Assembly: GCF_000006405.1 (NCBI RefSeq)
Contig: NW_003211258.1
Location: forward strand, 111,145-136,840
Reading direction: 5' to 3'
From: Perkinsus marinus ATCC 50983
Taxonomy: Eukaryota; Perkinsozoa; Perkinsida; Perkinsidae
Length of the DNA stretch: 25,696 nucleotides
The position numbers were made by a program, and so were the translations under genes. The notes under the pieces were generated by a model. It had not been told where the DNA came from and ran no database searches. It saw only the letters and a list, made by a program, of their open reading frames with translations. Below, piece after piece: positions 15,796 through 23,910 of the stretch (its first letter is position 1; every line of letters begins with the position of its first letter).

Positions 15796-16975
15796 TATAC
15801 AACAACAACATATTCAACAACAACATATACAACAACAACAACATATACAACAACAACAACGACATATACAACAACAACAACTTACATCCAATGATGCCCA
15901 TGATAGCGGTAGGCCAATGAGGCAAACCACCGGCAATACAAACGAACAGACCCGTCCCTGATAACAACAGCAAAACGAGTCCCCTATAATAGTAGACTCA
16001 AGTAATGATCAACCAGACCTTCGAGACAAGGTCGCGGGTTCGATCCTCGGCGAGGGCATTTTTCCGTTCGCGGCCAATACACGATAAAGGGCGGGTATGA
16101 GAGTATTTTAATATCTCTGTAGGATACATGAACTACACTCTTCCGAATGGTATGTGTCTCGAGAGCTCAACTGGTGTAGTCGTTGAGAAATAATTAAAAC
16201 GAACGAACGTAGTGAAAATACGCGAAGTCCCAATAGAGTTTTACCCGTTTAACGTGAAGTGGATTAATACTCCATTGAGTGACCGATCACACAGTTGTTT
16301 TTCGCGAGGTGAAATTTGAAATGTTTTTCTAATATCACTGGTGAAGCACCATTATCTAGCTCTCTCGCTTCGCAACAGAGACAGTCGTGGTCATTCGGTG
16401 AAACTCCATAAAAAATCACTACTAGTAAACTCACATGGATTATCCTGAAAAACAACTTGCCCGAATCCCCGTAATACAGCAGATATAATGAATATCTGAA
16501 AAACGCGAATCTCCCAAAAAACAAATTCGAATATTCCCACCAACCCAGGCACTTCACATGGAGGGCTCACGTGCTTCGCATCAATAAGAAAACTTGAAAG
16601 CCACTTACTATTATCAACGAAATCGACCTAAAACAAAAAAGGCAATTTTGAAAAGTATGGAAATAATCAACTACATGTGTTGGTGACAGTATGAAAATTC
16701 TACTGGGTTTCTGTACACACGAGTGAGGGAACTTCCAAACTCAAACTACTACTTATTGGACATAATTCCGTGATTATTCCCCCCTCTGTGAAAATTTTTA
16801 TTATTCATATGTGTTCAGCAAACATATGTCCTACCCATTTCTCGGCCACACTTCTCCTTCCCTTATAATCCAACAGTGTCGTCTCAGCCTGGTCAATACT
16901 TTCTCGAATGTGCTCTCCTACTGCGAGGGTAGTTGCCTCACCGTTAACGTCGGTCATTGCGAGCTCATGCAGCAT
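13779..16975 (-). CDS. Urea transporter (SLC14/UT family), half-size, 7 exons
   Basis: UT-family proteins are channel-like membrane proteins that pass urea down its gradient. Exons, 5' to 3': 16835-16975, 16435-16495, 15886-15957, 15304-15355, 15158-15249, 14667-14722, 13779-13895. They total 591 nt (196 aa) with agreeing phases. Residues 1-47 are a soluble N-terminus (MLHELAMTDVNGEA... to VAEKW). Family motifs then follow in order: LRGFGQVVFQDNPWTG (compare LRGISQVVFVNNPVSG of human UT-B), GLVASGLYGFNGVLLG (compare SLIASGLYGYNATLVG), and GGPALTAPFCITV (compare DLPVFTLPFNMA, the selectivity-filter region). A final hydrophobic stretch ends VGRSLYY and TAA. Known UTs have two homologous halves; only one is encoded here. 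The next gene starts 433 bp downstream and no second-half motif is visible between. Introns carry R1, R3, a tRNA-like B-box and a long microsatellite. Confidence 0.82.
13918..14132 (-). repeat. Three R1 3'-end fragments in tandem, beside a gap
   Basis: GGTCAACTACATGTG-type ends start near 13927, 14016 and 14096. Each is followed by TTGGTRA... and an AAATTCT-rich stretch, giving a spacing of about 80-90 bp. The array runs into the N gap, so its length is not known. It lies in a urea transporter intron. Confidence 0.8.
14133..14232. other. Assembly gap (100 N)
   Basis: Exactly 100 N, a usual scaffolding placeholder. It sits in a urea transporter intron and interrupts an R1-derived tandem array, a likely reason for the break. 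Confidence 0.98.
14426..14477. repeat. Odd-centred palindrome followed by a 10-nt-arm hairpin
   Basis: CTCGTATA-G-TATACGAG (14426-14442) is followed by GTTATAGTTG (14442-14451) and its inverse CAACTATAAC (14468-14477). The 16-nt loop itself contains ATACG-A-CGTAT. Confidence 0.9.
14752..15010 (-). repeat. R1 copies, one truncated and one full, with an internal fold-back
   Basis: A truncated R1 at 14752-14853 is followed by a second copy to about 15010 that includes one monomer (GAGCTCAACTGAGGACAGCG). In the second copy, 16-nt arms (TTGGTGACAATGTGAA and its inverse) flank two A at 14865-14898. Other R1 copies have only the first arm here. It lies in the urea transporter intron 14723-15157. 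Confidence 0.9.
15014..15113. repeat. R3-related fragment
   Basis: GAGTTTCACCCG at 15018 and GAGTATTACGCCACTTCGCG at 15086 are R3-like termini in inverted orientation. They lie in a urea transporter intron next to an R1 copy. Confidence 0.45.
15475..15881. repeat. Long (AAC)n microsatellite interrupted by ATATAC/ATATTC
   Basis: About 407 bp. It lies in urea transporter intron 15356-15885 and touches the 5' splice site: on the minus strand the donor GTAAGT runs straight into (GTT)n. The open frames across it (poly-Asn, poly-Thr, poly-Leu) are composition artefacts. Confidence 0.97.
16022..16063 (+). other. tRNA-like Pol III fragment (B-box plus T run)
   Basis: GGTTCGATCC (16037-16046) is a perfect B-box, preceded by an anticodon-arm-like GACCT/AGGTC stem and followed by TTTTT at 16059-16063. 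An A-box-like AGCTCAACTGG lies downstream near 16162, in the wrong order for one gene. This suggests tandem SINE debris or a decayed tRNA. It lies in a urea transporter intron. Confidence 0.4.
16226..16440 (-). repeat. Repeat R3, second copy
   Basis: The minus strand reads GGAGTTTCACCG, then GTGATATTAGAAAAACATTTC and TTTCACCTCGCGAAAAACAA, matching the 11795 copy. The plus-strand end is AGTGGATTAATACTCC. It overlaps the donor end of the urea transporter exon 16435-16495. Confidence 0.5.
16660..16760 (-). repeat. Truncated R1 copy
   Basis: It begins AATCAACTACATGTGTTGGTG and includes GGGTTTCTGTACAC. The monomer end is missing. It lies in the first urea transporter intron. Confidence 0.8.
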
Positions 16976-17455
16976 CGTTAATTAGGATAGAAAATTCCAG
17001 AAAAGGAAAGAACAATGCTTATCAATTTGATCGATGCAAATGTGTGTTATTCTCGGAGATTAAACTATATCGCATAAACAATGTTAACATTGCTATGAAC
17101 ATGTGATGTGATAAAAGTAACCATTCGAGACTGTGATAGCGACAAGTTGTTCACTATCATTAATCCCGGAATAGAAAAAAACGACGCACATTCTCCACAT
17201 TCGCATAGTATCAAATTGGCACGCACTGTACATAACTCAAGAAACTATCTCCCAAATGCAGCTAATTAGAATTTGAAAAAAACAACAGAATAATAGCTAT
17301 GAAATCTCACACTGCTTTCGCCCTCGCTTTCGTAGGTACTTCTACCGCCTGATATACTTAGAGTGTCTCGACTGGCACAAGGCAATGACCGCGCGCCACG
17401 AAATTATTACCCAACACGCTTGAAATAGCTATCATTGGCTTTCCCTCTCTCCATC
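16976..17455. other. Divergent intergenic region
   Basis: This lies between the urea transporter start and the gene starting at 17456. It holds R2 copy 4 (17057-17233). A tiny open frame at 17299 (MKSHTAFALAFVGTSTA) looks like a signal peptide but stops at once, so I do not call it a gene. Confidence 0.6.
17057..17233 (+). repeat. Dispersed repeat R2, copy 4 (longest)
   Basis: Runs from AGATTAAACTATATCGC to TTGGCACGCACTGTACA, about 177 bp. It includes the palindrome CAATGTTAACATTG and the TGATAG/CTATCA hairpin with inner ACAA-G-TTGT. Confidence 0.92.
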
Positions 17456-18805
17456 ATGATCGAGCAACACGACTTCCTTCTCGAGGCTGGCTACACTTAC
17501 GACAAGAAAACTAGTAAGATGACGGTCATCTTACTGTTCGTCCAGTATAAGTTTCAACAATCAATTTCCTAGGTCATTTTTTCGTGTAAAAAATTAACAC
17601 GAAAAGGTCATTTTGGAGGTCCCTAGTGGCCGCTATTCGTTGGAATTCTCCTTTTTCGCATAGCGATTTGGTTCAGAACTTCCTCGCTATCGAGAGCAGC
17701 TTACGTTAAACTCATGTCAGTGTTGGAGTAGGAATATATGTTCGCTTTCCTCAGCTGAGCTCAGGAGTTTCCTATACAGTGCTGGAGTAGGAATATATGT
17801 TCGCTCTCCTCAGCTGAGCTCAGGAGTTTCCTATACAGTGTTGGAGTAGGAATATATGTTCGCTCTCCTCAGCTGAGCTCAGGAGTTTCCTATACAGTGT
17901 TGGAGTAGGAATATATGTTCGCTCTCCTCAGCTGAGCTCAGGGGTTTCCCCAACAATCGTAGAAGTTTACCTATGGTCTTTTGAAATCAACAAGATTTAT
18001 CCAAAATTTTCATATTGTCAACAACCCATGCAGTTGACTATGTGCATATTCTTCTACACTGTTCATGGCTACGCTCAACAGGATGTGAGTTTTCCAATTT
18101 TTTAGATCGGTATTTCATGTCTGGCGAACCCAGCTGGGAAATGGAGAACCAAAAGATGCGCGGCCGTTGGTAAGTCGAGGAGTCGGAAAATTATAGGCAG
18201 TGTTGGAGTAGGAATATACGTTCGCCTTTTTTCAGCTGAGTTCAGGAGTTTCTTCACTAATTATAGAATTCGGGTAGAAGTGTACAAAAACCAATAAGGT
18301 TTTCCCAAAATTTCCTCAGAATTTCCATATTGTCACTGACACATGTAGTTAACCGTGTGCATATTTTCCCAAATCGATTACTGTATACGTCCCCTTATCG
18401 AAACGAAGTCAATAGATTCGAGGTCGTGACTGTTGGTTGCCGTGAGAACCGCATAGAATGAGTCTCCTTGACACAATGTGTTATCGCTTCAGGCAAGGCG
18501 CCTTTCCCGCCTCGAGCATTGAGGAGTTCAAGAAGGAGGAGGATCGATGGGTTAAGGAGCAGATGACGAAGGCCAGCGAGTACTTATACACTCATTCACA
18601 CGTTTTCCGCGAAACGAAATGTGAAATATGTTTTTCTACTACGATTTTCGGGAAAATCTGTAACACTCAGTGGCCTGTTCTGCGAGTATCGCCTTTAAAA
18701 GCGTGACCACACTTAGCGATTTCCGGTGGACATCTGGATGTGGATGATTCTGACATTTCCCTCAGACGCAAGGAGCGTAAGTCGAAGCCTGAAGAAAGCT
18801 CTTGA
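17456..18805 (+). CDS. Unknown small soluble protein, about 82 aa, 4 exons
   Basis: Exons are 17456-17513 (MIEQHDFLLEAGYTYDKKT), 18106-18169 (RYFMSGEPSWEMENQKMRGR), 18493-18579 (QGAFPASSIEEFKKEEDRWV and on to KASE) and 18766-18805 (RKERKSKPEESS, TGA). Phases agree at every junction and the acceptors have pyrimidine tracts. An alternative donor at 18703 would add about 40 residues to exon 3 and keep the phase. The protein is highly charged, with no signal peptide or membrane segment. I do not recognise it. Intron 1 opens with a perfect 23-bp palindrome over the donor and contains a four-monomer R1; intron 2 contains a single-monomer R1. Confidence 0.6.
17513..17535. repeat. Odd-centred palindrome covering a splice donor
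   Basis: AGTAAGATGAC-G-GTCATCTTACT, 11-nt perfect arms. The first A is the last base of exon 1 and GTAAGA is the donor, so the transcript could fold the 5' splice site into a hairpin. Confidence 0.9.
17721..18055 (+). repeat. R1 copy with four 59-bp monomers
   Basis: Units start at 17721, 17780, 17839 and 17898, then a body ending CATGCAGTTGACTATGTGCATATTC. It lies sense in the first intron of the 17456-18805 gene. Confidence 0.95.
18198..18378 (+). repeat. R1 reference copy with a single monomer
   Basis: The most complete simple copy: CAGTGTTGGAGTAGGAATAT, the CAGCTGAGTTCAGGAG core, CACTAATTATAGAATTCGGG, TAGAAGTGTACAAAAACCAA, CATATTGTCACTGACACATG, TAGTTAACCGTGTGCATATT. The right end can form a small hairpin (CACATG...CATGTG in most copies). 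About 180 bp. Confidence 0.92.
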
Positions 18806-19127
18806 ACTGTTCATTTACGAATAACTGACGTCGTTTCCTTGTGATGTTGCCTGTTTGGTTGGTCGTTCCTCCTATGTACACTCTTCAATTAATCGCGGGA
18901 AAGACGACTGAACTCGACCACTTTGTGACAGTCTTTGTATGGACGGAAGGCGTCGTCTTGTCCAGCCGAGTATTAACATCAGCAACTTCTCAAAATCCTC
19001 CGTAGGTGGACGAATTTTCACACCTCTCGAATTGCATAGTTTGGCGTGGAGTGGACTTGATTGGCCTATGTCTGGAAACAGCGACTGAACGTCTGGATCA
19101 TTCAATATGTTGAAGCTTGTCCATTAA

Positions 19128-19157
19128 CTACCGTATGTTGTAACATCATACGGTAGG
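19128..19157. repeat. Hairpin, 10-nt arms, 9-nt loop
   Basis: CTACCGTATG at 19128-19137 pairs with CATACGGTAG at 19147-19156. Confidence 0.85.
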
Positions 19158-19436
19158 TAATGACCAACATTGTTGTTCATATATTTTCTGCTGCTTCTTG
19201 GTAGTATGTGAATGCCTTGAACTGCGCATGTTGTCGAGAGTTCAGTGTTTTCGTCACGAAGCTGATTTTGTTAACTCTGGGTTTTCTACCGGTGGGTGTG
19301 CACCAACGAGTTCTGCACTTAATTAGGAACAGCTCGCTGTCATCCAGTGTTTGCCTATCGAAAGGATGCAGCGACCTGCGATGCTGAAAACGAAGAGAGC
19401 TGATTCCGTGTTCGGAAGTAGCCCGGGTTGTTCCCG

Positions 19437-20861
19437 GCGGGTACTGTACCCGCTTTGGTTTATCAAAGCTTAATGGCGATACTGTTAGAGTCAGAGTCAT
19501 GCGACATGATTCATGCCTGACCCTTGGATGTACTCCATCATGGAGTCTCCATAAGAACCCGATGAAGAGTCTTCGTGGAAAGTAACGTTCTGTGTTCTTC
19601 ATTGGAGACCACGAAAAGTTATATCTCGTTTCGTGGCTGAGCGAACACGAAAGGTAAGGCTCATCACAGAATCGCCATATAATTCGATATAGATTATCCC
19701 ATTTGAAGGATCTGCAAGGCAACTTTTGAAAATTTATATGGATAGCGGTTTGAAGGTGTAACGTAGAGTAACCGAGGCACAGCTGCTCATGCTGCAGATC
19801 CCGTAGCATGAGCACTGCCTCCACAGTGCGGAGGCATAATGCTTTGGAGGCCTCAATTATTTTCACTGCAGCATTACGGCATTCTTCAGCGCTTGCTAGT
19901 TTCGCCTTCCTAGTTGGTGTCGAACTCTGAACGAGCGTTGGGACTTCCAACTTGGGAGCAGAAGGCAAGACTGATGTAAGTTAGTCTACTTGATAGGTTG
20001 ATTCACCTTCTTGGCTTGAAGCCAATAGCTTCAACTCTTACTGCTAGGCACCAATCATTGGTGCCTAGCAGTGAGCGCAGAAGCCAAGGAGAATTGGTTA
20101 CCAATGTTGCAACTCTACATGTCCGAGTGCATCTAAACGGAGGAATAAACATAACGAGTACAGACGACTGTTGAGCAATGCTCAATGAGCATTGAATCGA
20201 GGGACCTTACATTGGTGGATTCATCCGCAGCATGATAGATCTAATCTAATCTGACTGATGTCGGAAAAACTGATCTAAGATTAGTTCCTCCGAGAGTCTT
20301 CTCAACACGGTGTTGACCGCCGACCGTTTTAGAGTGAGGGGTGTTCTGTTTGACATACAATAACCCGGGAAGCGGGACACATCCAAACGGTCTGGCACGA
20401 TCACTGATCGTCGAACAGCTCTAATCGTTCCCTGAAACCGGGCTAGAGAAAGCCTCGAGTCGCGTGCCAAAGACATAGCCTGCTTTGTACCCAAACTTGA
20501 CGAAAAACAGTAAGGCACTTGGCGGTGATAAAATGATTGGTCTGTTACGATAAGAGATGATCTCTCAGAGATCATCTTAGTGGTTCCTAGGCTGTCGCTG
20601 TTACTGATATTTGTGTCACAGTGTTTGGACTATTGTTGATATTGCTCCGAAAGCGGAATAGATGAAGGCTGTAAAAGCCTTCTTTCGTAAGCCAATAGCA
20701 TTCATGTCTCTACCAATACTCCACTTGGAGTCTCCAGCCCTGCCACATACATAACACCCTACAACCTCATCCGGGTTTGTATCAATTAGTATATCCATCT
20801 TCAGGGTTTATGTCTGAAAGTTTACCTTCATCGGTAGCTTCAGCGACACGTACCTGGTACG
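19437..20861. repeat. Cluster of odd-centred perfect palindromes
   Basis: Each has one central base. 19437-19453 GCGGGTAC-T; 19532-19546 ACTCCAT-C, overlapped by 19540-19552 ATGGAG-T; 20011-20025 TTGGCTT-G; 20040-20072 ACTGCTAGGCACCAAT-C (16-nt arms); 20093-20105 ATTGGT-T; 20171-20185 TTGAGCA-A; 20176-20194 CAATGCTCA-A; 20302-20316 TCAACAC-G; 20397-20411 ACGATCA-C; 20555-20577 AGATGATCTCT-C; 20849-20861 CGTACC-T. Looser hairpins occur at 19784-19814 (10-nt arms), 19816-19836 and 20664-20682. Confidence 0.95.
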
Positions 20862-21115
20862 CGACAACCGTTTCTGGATTGGTCACGATGGCCATATATT
20901 AGATGTGGAGAAACACATAAAGATAACGATAGTTTTCGGATGCTGAATCAGCACAGCTGACGGGATGTTGCAGAGAACCTAAAGTAATACGATGAAAACG
21001 AGATGTTAAATTGGATTTAAGTGGAATTTCCTGCTTCTGAACAACGAAGGAGAGGATGATTGTGTGATTGTGCGACAAGCCTGTGATGAGCCATTGGGGT
21101 ATCCTGAGCACATCC

Positions 21116-21130
21116 GAAGCTACTAGCTTC
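21116..21130. repeat. Odd-centred palindrome GAAGCTA-C-TAGCTTC
   Basis: Perfect 7-nt arms around one C. Confidence 0.9.
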
Positions 21131-21826
21131 AAGCAAAAGCAGGTATTCCAGCGATATGAATTATTGAAGCCATGGTGTTGGTCGTGTGGTGGCTGGTTTT
21201 TCGCGCTCATCCCAGCCCAATTCCTCGATGTGCAGGGAGAGTTAGGGTTTGTCTCGACGATGTTACAAGGTACGTCCGCAGAATCTTTGGAGCAGAGATA
21301 TCTGGATGGTATTCGTTGTTAGACATTTCCAGCCCTGATAGATGACCGCTGACTGGAGTGTGGTGAGTCACAGTCTGTGGGTCCGTCCACAGCGAGCGCC
21401 GCCTTGTGGTTCGATGTATCTGGCAGCTCATCGTGAGCCGCTCTCGTGTTATAGGCTGTACCGAGCAGTCTGTGACCTATGGACCACACCAGTTCTGCTG
21501 TTGGCAACGCAATCTGCTTTGCCCTAGCTATCTCAGCCAGTCAGCCTGACCAAGTCAGCTACACCTATCCATCCGCTCCTCTACGTCATTGGAAACTTCA
21601 TGTTATGGCTATCCCAAGTGTTGTCGTGTCAATCAGTGCGGGTGTTACCACTCACACTTTCTTTGCCACAGAGTCTGTGCTTGTTCAATATTTCAGCACG
21701 CGCCATACGCGCGCACATCAACACGTGAATTCGAACAGTCCGAGACCAATTAAAGTATGGACTGTAACACGCTACATCAACACCCTCGATTAACATAGTG
21801 TGATATATCATCGCAAGCACATCGTC

Positions 21827-21870
21827 ACTGGAGTCTCCAGTCTGGAGATTCTCAACTTGAGAATCTCAAG
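21827..21870. repeat. Chain of four odd-centred palindromes
   Basis: Four overlapping perfect palindromes, each with one central base, cover the whole segment: ACTGGAG-T-CTCCAGT (21827-21841), TCTCCAG-T-CTGGAGA (21834-21848), GAGATTCTCAA-C plus its inverse (21845-21867), and CTTGAGA-A-TCTCAAG (21856-21870). Confidence 0.95.
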
Positions 21871-21950
21871 GTGCTTGGTTGTGTAACGCGCGCGAACACG
21901 CCCTCCCCAGATAGTTACTAATTTAATGATAGTAGTGCAAATACCGAAAG

Positions 21951-23895
21951 TGTTATACTGTTATGAAAGATGGAATATCATTGAATACATACCGAGGTAG
22001 CACTTCATCATTTAGCTTCTTGAGCTTATCAGTAGAGCGCCACACACCATCATCTAGCAAAGCACGGTCGCCTTCTATCTCAACAATATCTCTCTCCTTG
22101 TTGAAATTCAGGGTGTGGAGGCCTCCGGCTGAGATTCCGTAGTGTGTACAAGTACACTATCACCAACCGAGTGTGGAGGCCTAGTGGAGGTCATGTAGCA
22201 GTCTTGTTGGCCATCGCTTTGAGAGTAGGTTCACGACAGGGATGCTTATACTTTCTCCAAATAGTCCATTTGTCATCTGGAAGCTTGCATCTTTCGCTGG
22301 TGTCGAAAGGAGAAATACCCGAACCATCAATAACCATGTCTAGCGGTGAGAGTCCATGTGCAAGTAGATTGGAGCTGGAGTTGATCTCATAAGCCGCACG
22401 AGAGACAGCCTCAAACCAAGTTTTCTCGTCAACGAAAGCAGTTGTCAAGAAAGAAGGTCGCAGTCGTTGGTTGAGTAGTCGATGACGAGCTTCAATATGT
22501 CCATTTAGCCATGATGCAGAGACAGGTACATAATCGAATTGAACAGAGGGCGTAGACTTCGAAGCTGACTTGATGATACTAGCGTTGTCAGTCAAGATCC
22601 TCTGTAGTGGGTAATGATAGAGCCGTTGGGGTAGGTTGGATATCGTAGAAGGGACCGGTTTTGGCTAGTTGAGCTAGCCGCAGTAGCTGGTCACTATAGT
22701 CAACAAAATACTCTCTGTTACCATTTTTATTAGAAAGGATACCAAATTGGTATCCTTTCTTTTTACTATTACCATTGGTAATTTACCAATAATACACCAT
22801 TCGTTGTTGTAGATGGTCTCGAGTAGCTTGTCGCCTTCGGGTGGTTCAGGGAATTTAGGTGGTGTGTAGCCCAGTGAATCGACGTCATAGGAGATAACGT
22901 CATCCGAGTTTTGTTTGGAGGCCTTGCCTTTGAGAGCAGCGATATGATGGCCTTCGATAGAGTCATCTGATGATGCCGTTGATGAAGTAGGCGTAGATAG
23001 ATCAGATGTAGTGGAGGTCGCGCAGTCGAATGTTGACCGGTTAGGACCTTGAGTAGCAGTGGCTGTTAGGCAAGTATATAGGTCTGACAATGATGAACCG
23101 ATTGGACTCGTAGTTGATGTCGGAGACGTGATGCCTGATGATCGATTTTTATCCAATGAATGAGAGCTACAAAGAAATTTTGAAGCTTGAACCAATCAAC
23201 CATTGAAGTTGATGAGCAGACCGTCGGCATTGATGAAAAAAGTATCCATACCGAGGAGTCCATCGGAATGAAGTAGTAGTCCATCGTTGATGATAGACGG
23301 TGACCATGTGAATGTTGAGACTTTACGGTTTCCATCGCAGATGGGAAAGTTGGTCTTGAGTTGGTAGAGTGAACTCATAGACCGGGTTGCAGCTGCAGTA
23401 TCAAAAGAGATCTCACGGGGAATGAGTTGGCCGTCAGGATAATGCTAGTCATCTTTCTGGTGTAGTAATGAACGGGCCACGTCGCTATGCTTGTACTTGC
23501 AATCATCAGCATAGCGGCACTGCCTGCGAGCTGTCCAGGCCGAGCATATCCCTTGCTCTCGACAGAGTTTGAGAGTCTCGGGGTCTTCAACCCTAGGCAG
23601 CTTGGGATTAGGAGCCTTAGTGGGGACAAAAGTTGATACCGGAGGGGCCCTGTTCGAATTAGCATTGCTGATGTAGAGCTTAGGATTGCAGCGGATATGA
23701 CTACGTAGGGCTTGCGTAAGCTGTTAGACATCATCGATGGCCGCGTAGTTTTCGTCTGCAGTCCTCCTCAGAGTGGGATGGAGGCCTTCACGGTAGTGTA
23801 GGTTGACTTGCCTGGGTTGTAGATGGAGGCCAACACTCGCACACATAGCAACAGCAGATTCGATGCGGTCTAGGTAATCGTAGATGTTGATGTCC
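21951..23895 (-). mobile_element. Broken LTR-type retroelement fossil (gag-, protease- and integrase-like parts)
   Basis: Minus-strand remains in the order gag-like, protease-like, integrase-like. The gag-like part (about 23.9-23.4 kb) includes RQVNLHYREGLHPTLRR and a CCCH zinc-finger pattern (C-x8-C-x5-C-x3-H, about 23.46-23.58 kb). The protease-like part (about 23.35-23.2 kb) has the retropepsin-type end LLGMDTFF. The integrase-like part (about 22.75-22.2 kb) has DYSD, TDNAS and NGHIEARHR-type stretches, with further pol-like sequence to about 22.0 kb. The order suits a Copia-type element, though no reverse transcriptase was recognised. It is clearly broken, with several breaks, and no LTR pair was found in the window. 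It looks old. Confidence 0.65.
22663..22790. repeat. Palindrome cluster within the retroelement fossil
   Basis: GGCTAG/CTAGCC around 5 nt (22663-22679); AGAAAGGATACCAA-A plus its inverse (22732-22760, 14-nt arms); ATTACCA-T-TGGTAAT (22768-22782); and ATTGGTAA-T-TTACCAAT (22774-22790). The last two overlap. Confidence 0.95.
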
Positions 23896-23910
23896 GTGAC
23901 ATCATGTCAC
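23896..23910. repeat. Odd-centred palindrome GTGACAT-C-ATGTCAC
   Basis: Perfect 7-nt arms at the boundary between the minus-strand LTR-type fossil and the plus-strand LINE. Confidence 0.9.

Larger units (their letters stand above)
18806..21950. other. Degenerate, palindrome-dense region with no resolved gene
   Basis: Open frames exist on the minus strand, the longest about 263 codons at 19177-19968. Several stretches look protein-like (for example at 20760-20900, MAIVTNPETVVAYQVRVAE), but I recognise no domain and cannot build a gene. The minus-strand LTR-type fossil lies directly to the right, so part of this may be its remains. The region holds most of the odd-centred palindromes in the window. 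Confidence 0.5.

Noticed and set aside
15381-15920. A 179-codon Asn-rich frame that looks like a prion-like protein
   Set aside because: It is the translation of an (AAC)n microsatellite inside a urea transporter intron; exons of that gene on the other strand flank it at 15304-15355 and 15886-15957.
16609-16627. A 19-nt mini-exon with good splice sites in the urea transporter
   Set aside because: Including it breaks the phase between the flanking exons, which join in frame without it.
17299-17350. Signal-peptide-like micro-ORF MKSHTAFALAFVGTSTA
   Set aside because: It stops after 17 residues and no convincing second exon joins it in frame.
19177-19968. The 263-codon minus-strand open frame as a gene
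   Set aside because: It has no recognisable domain and an uneven composition, lies in degenerate sequence full of palindromes, and has no supporting splice or neighbour context.
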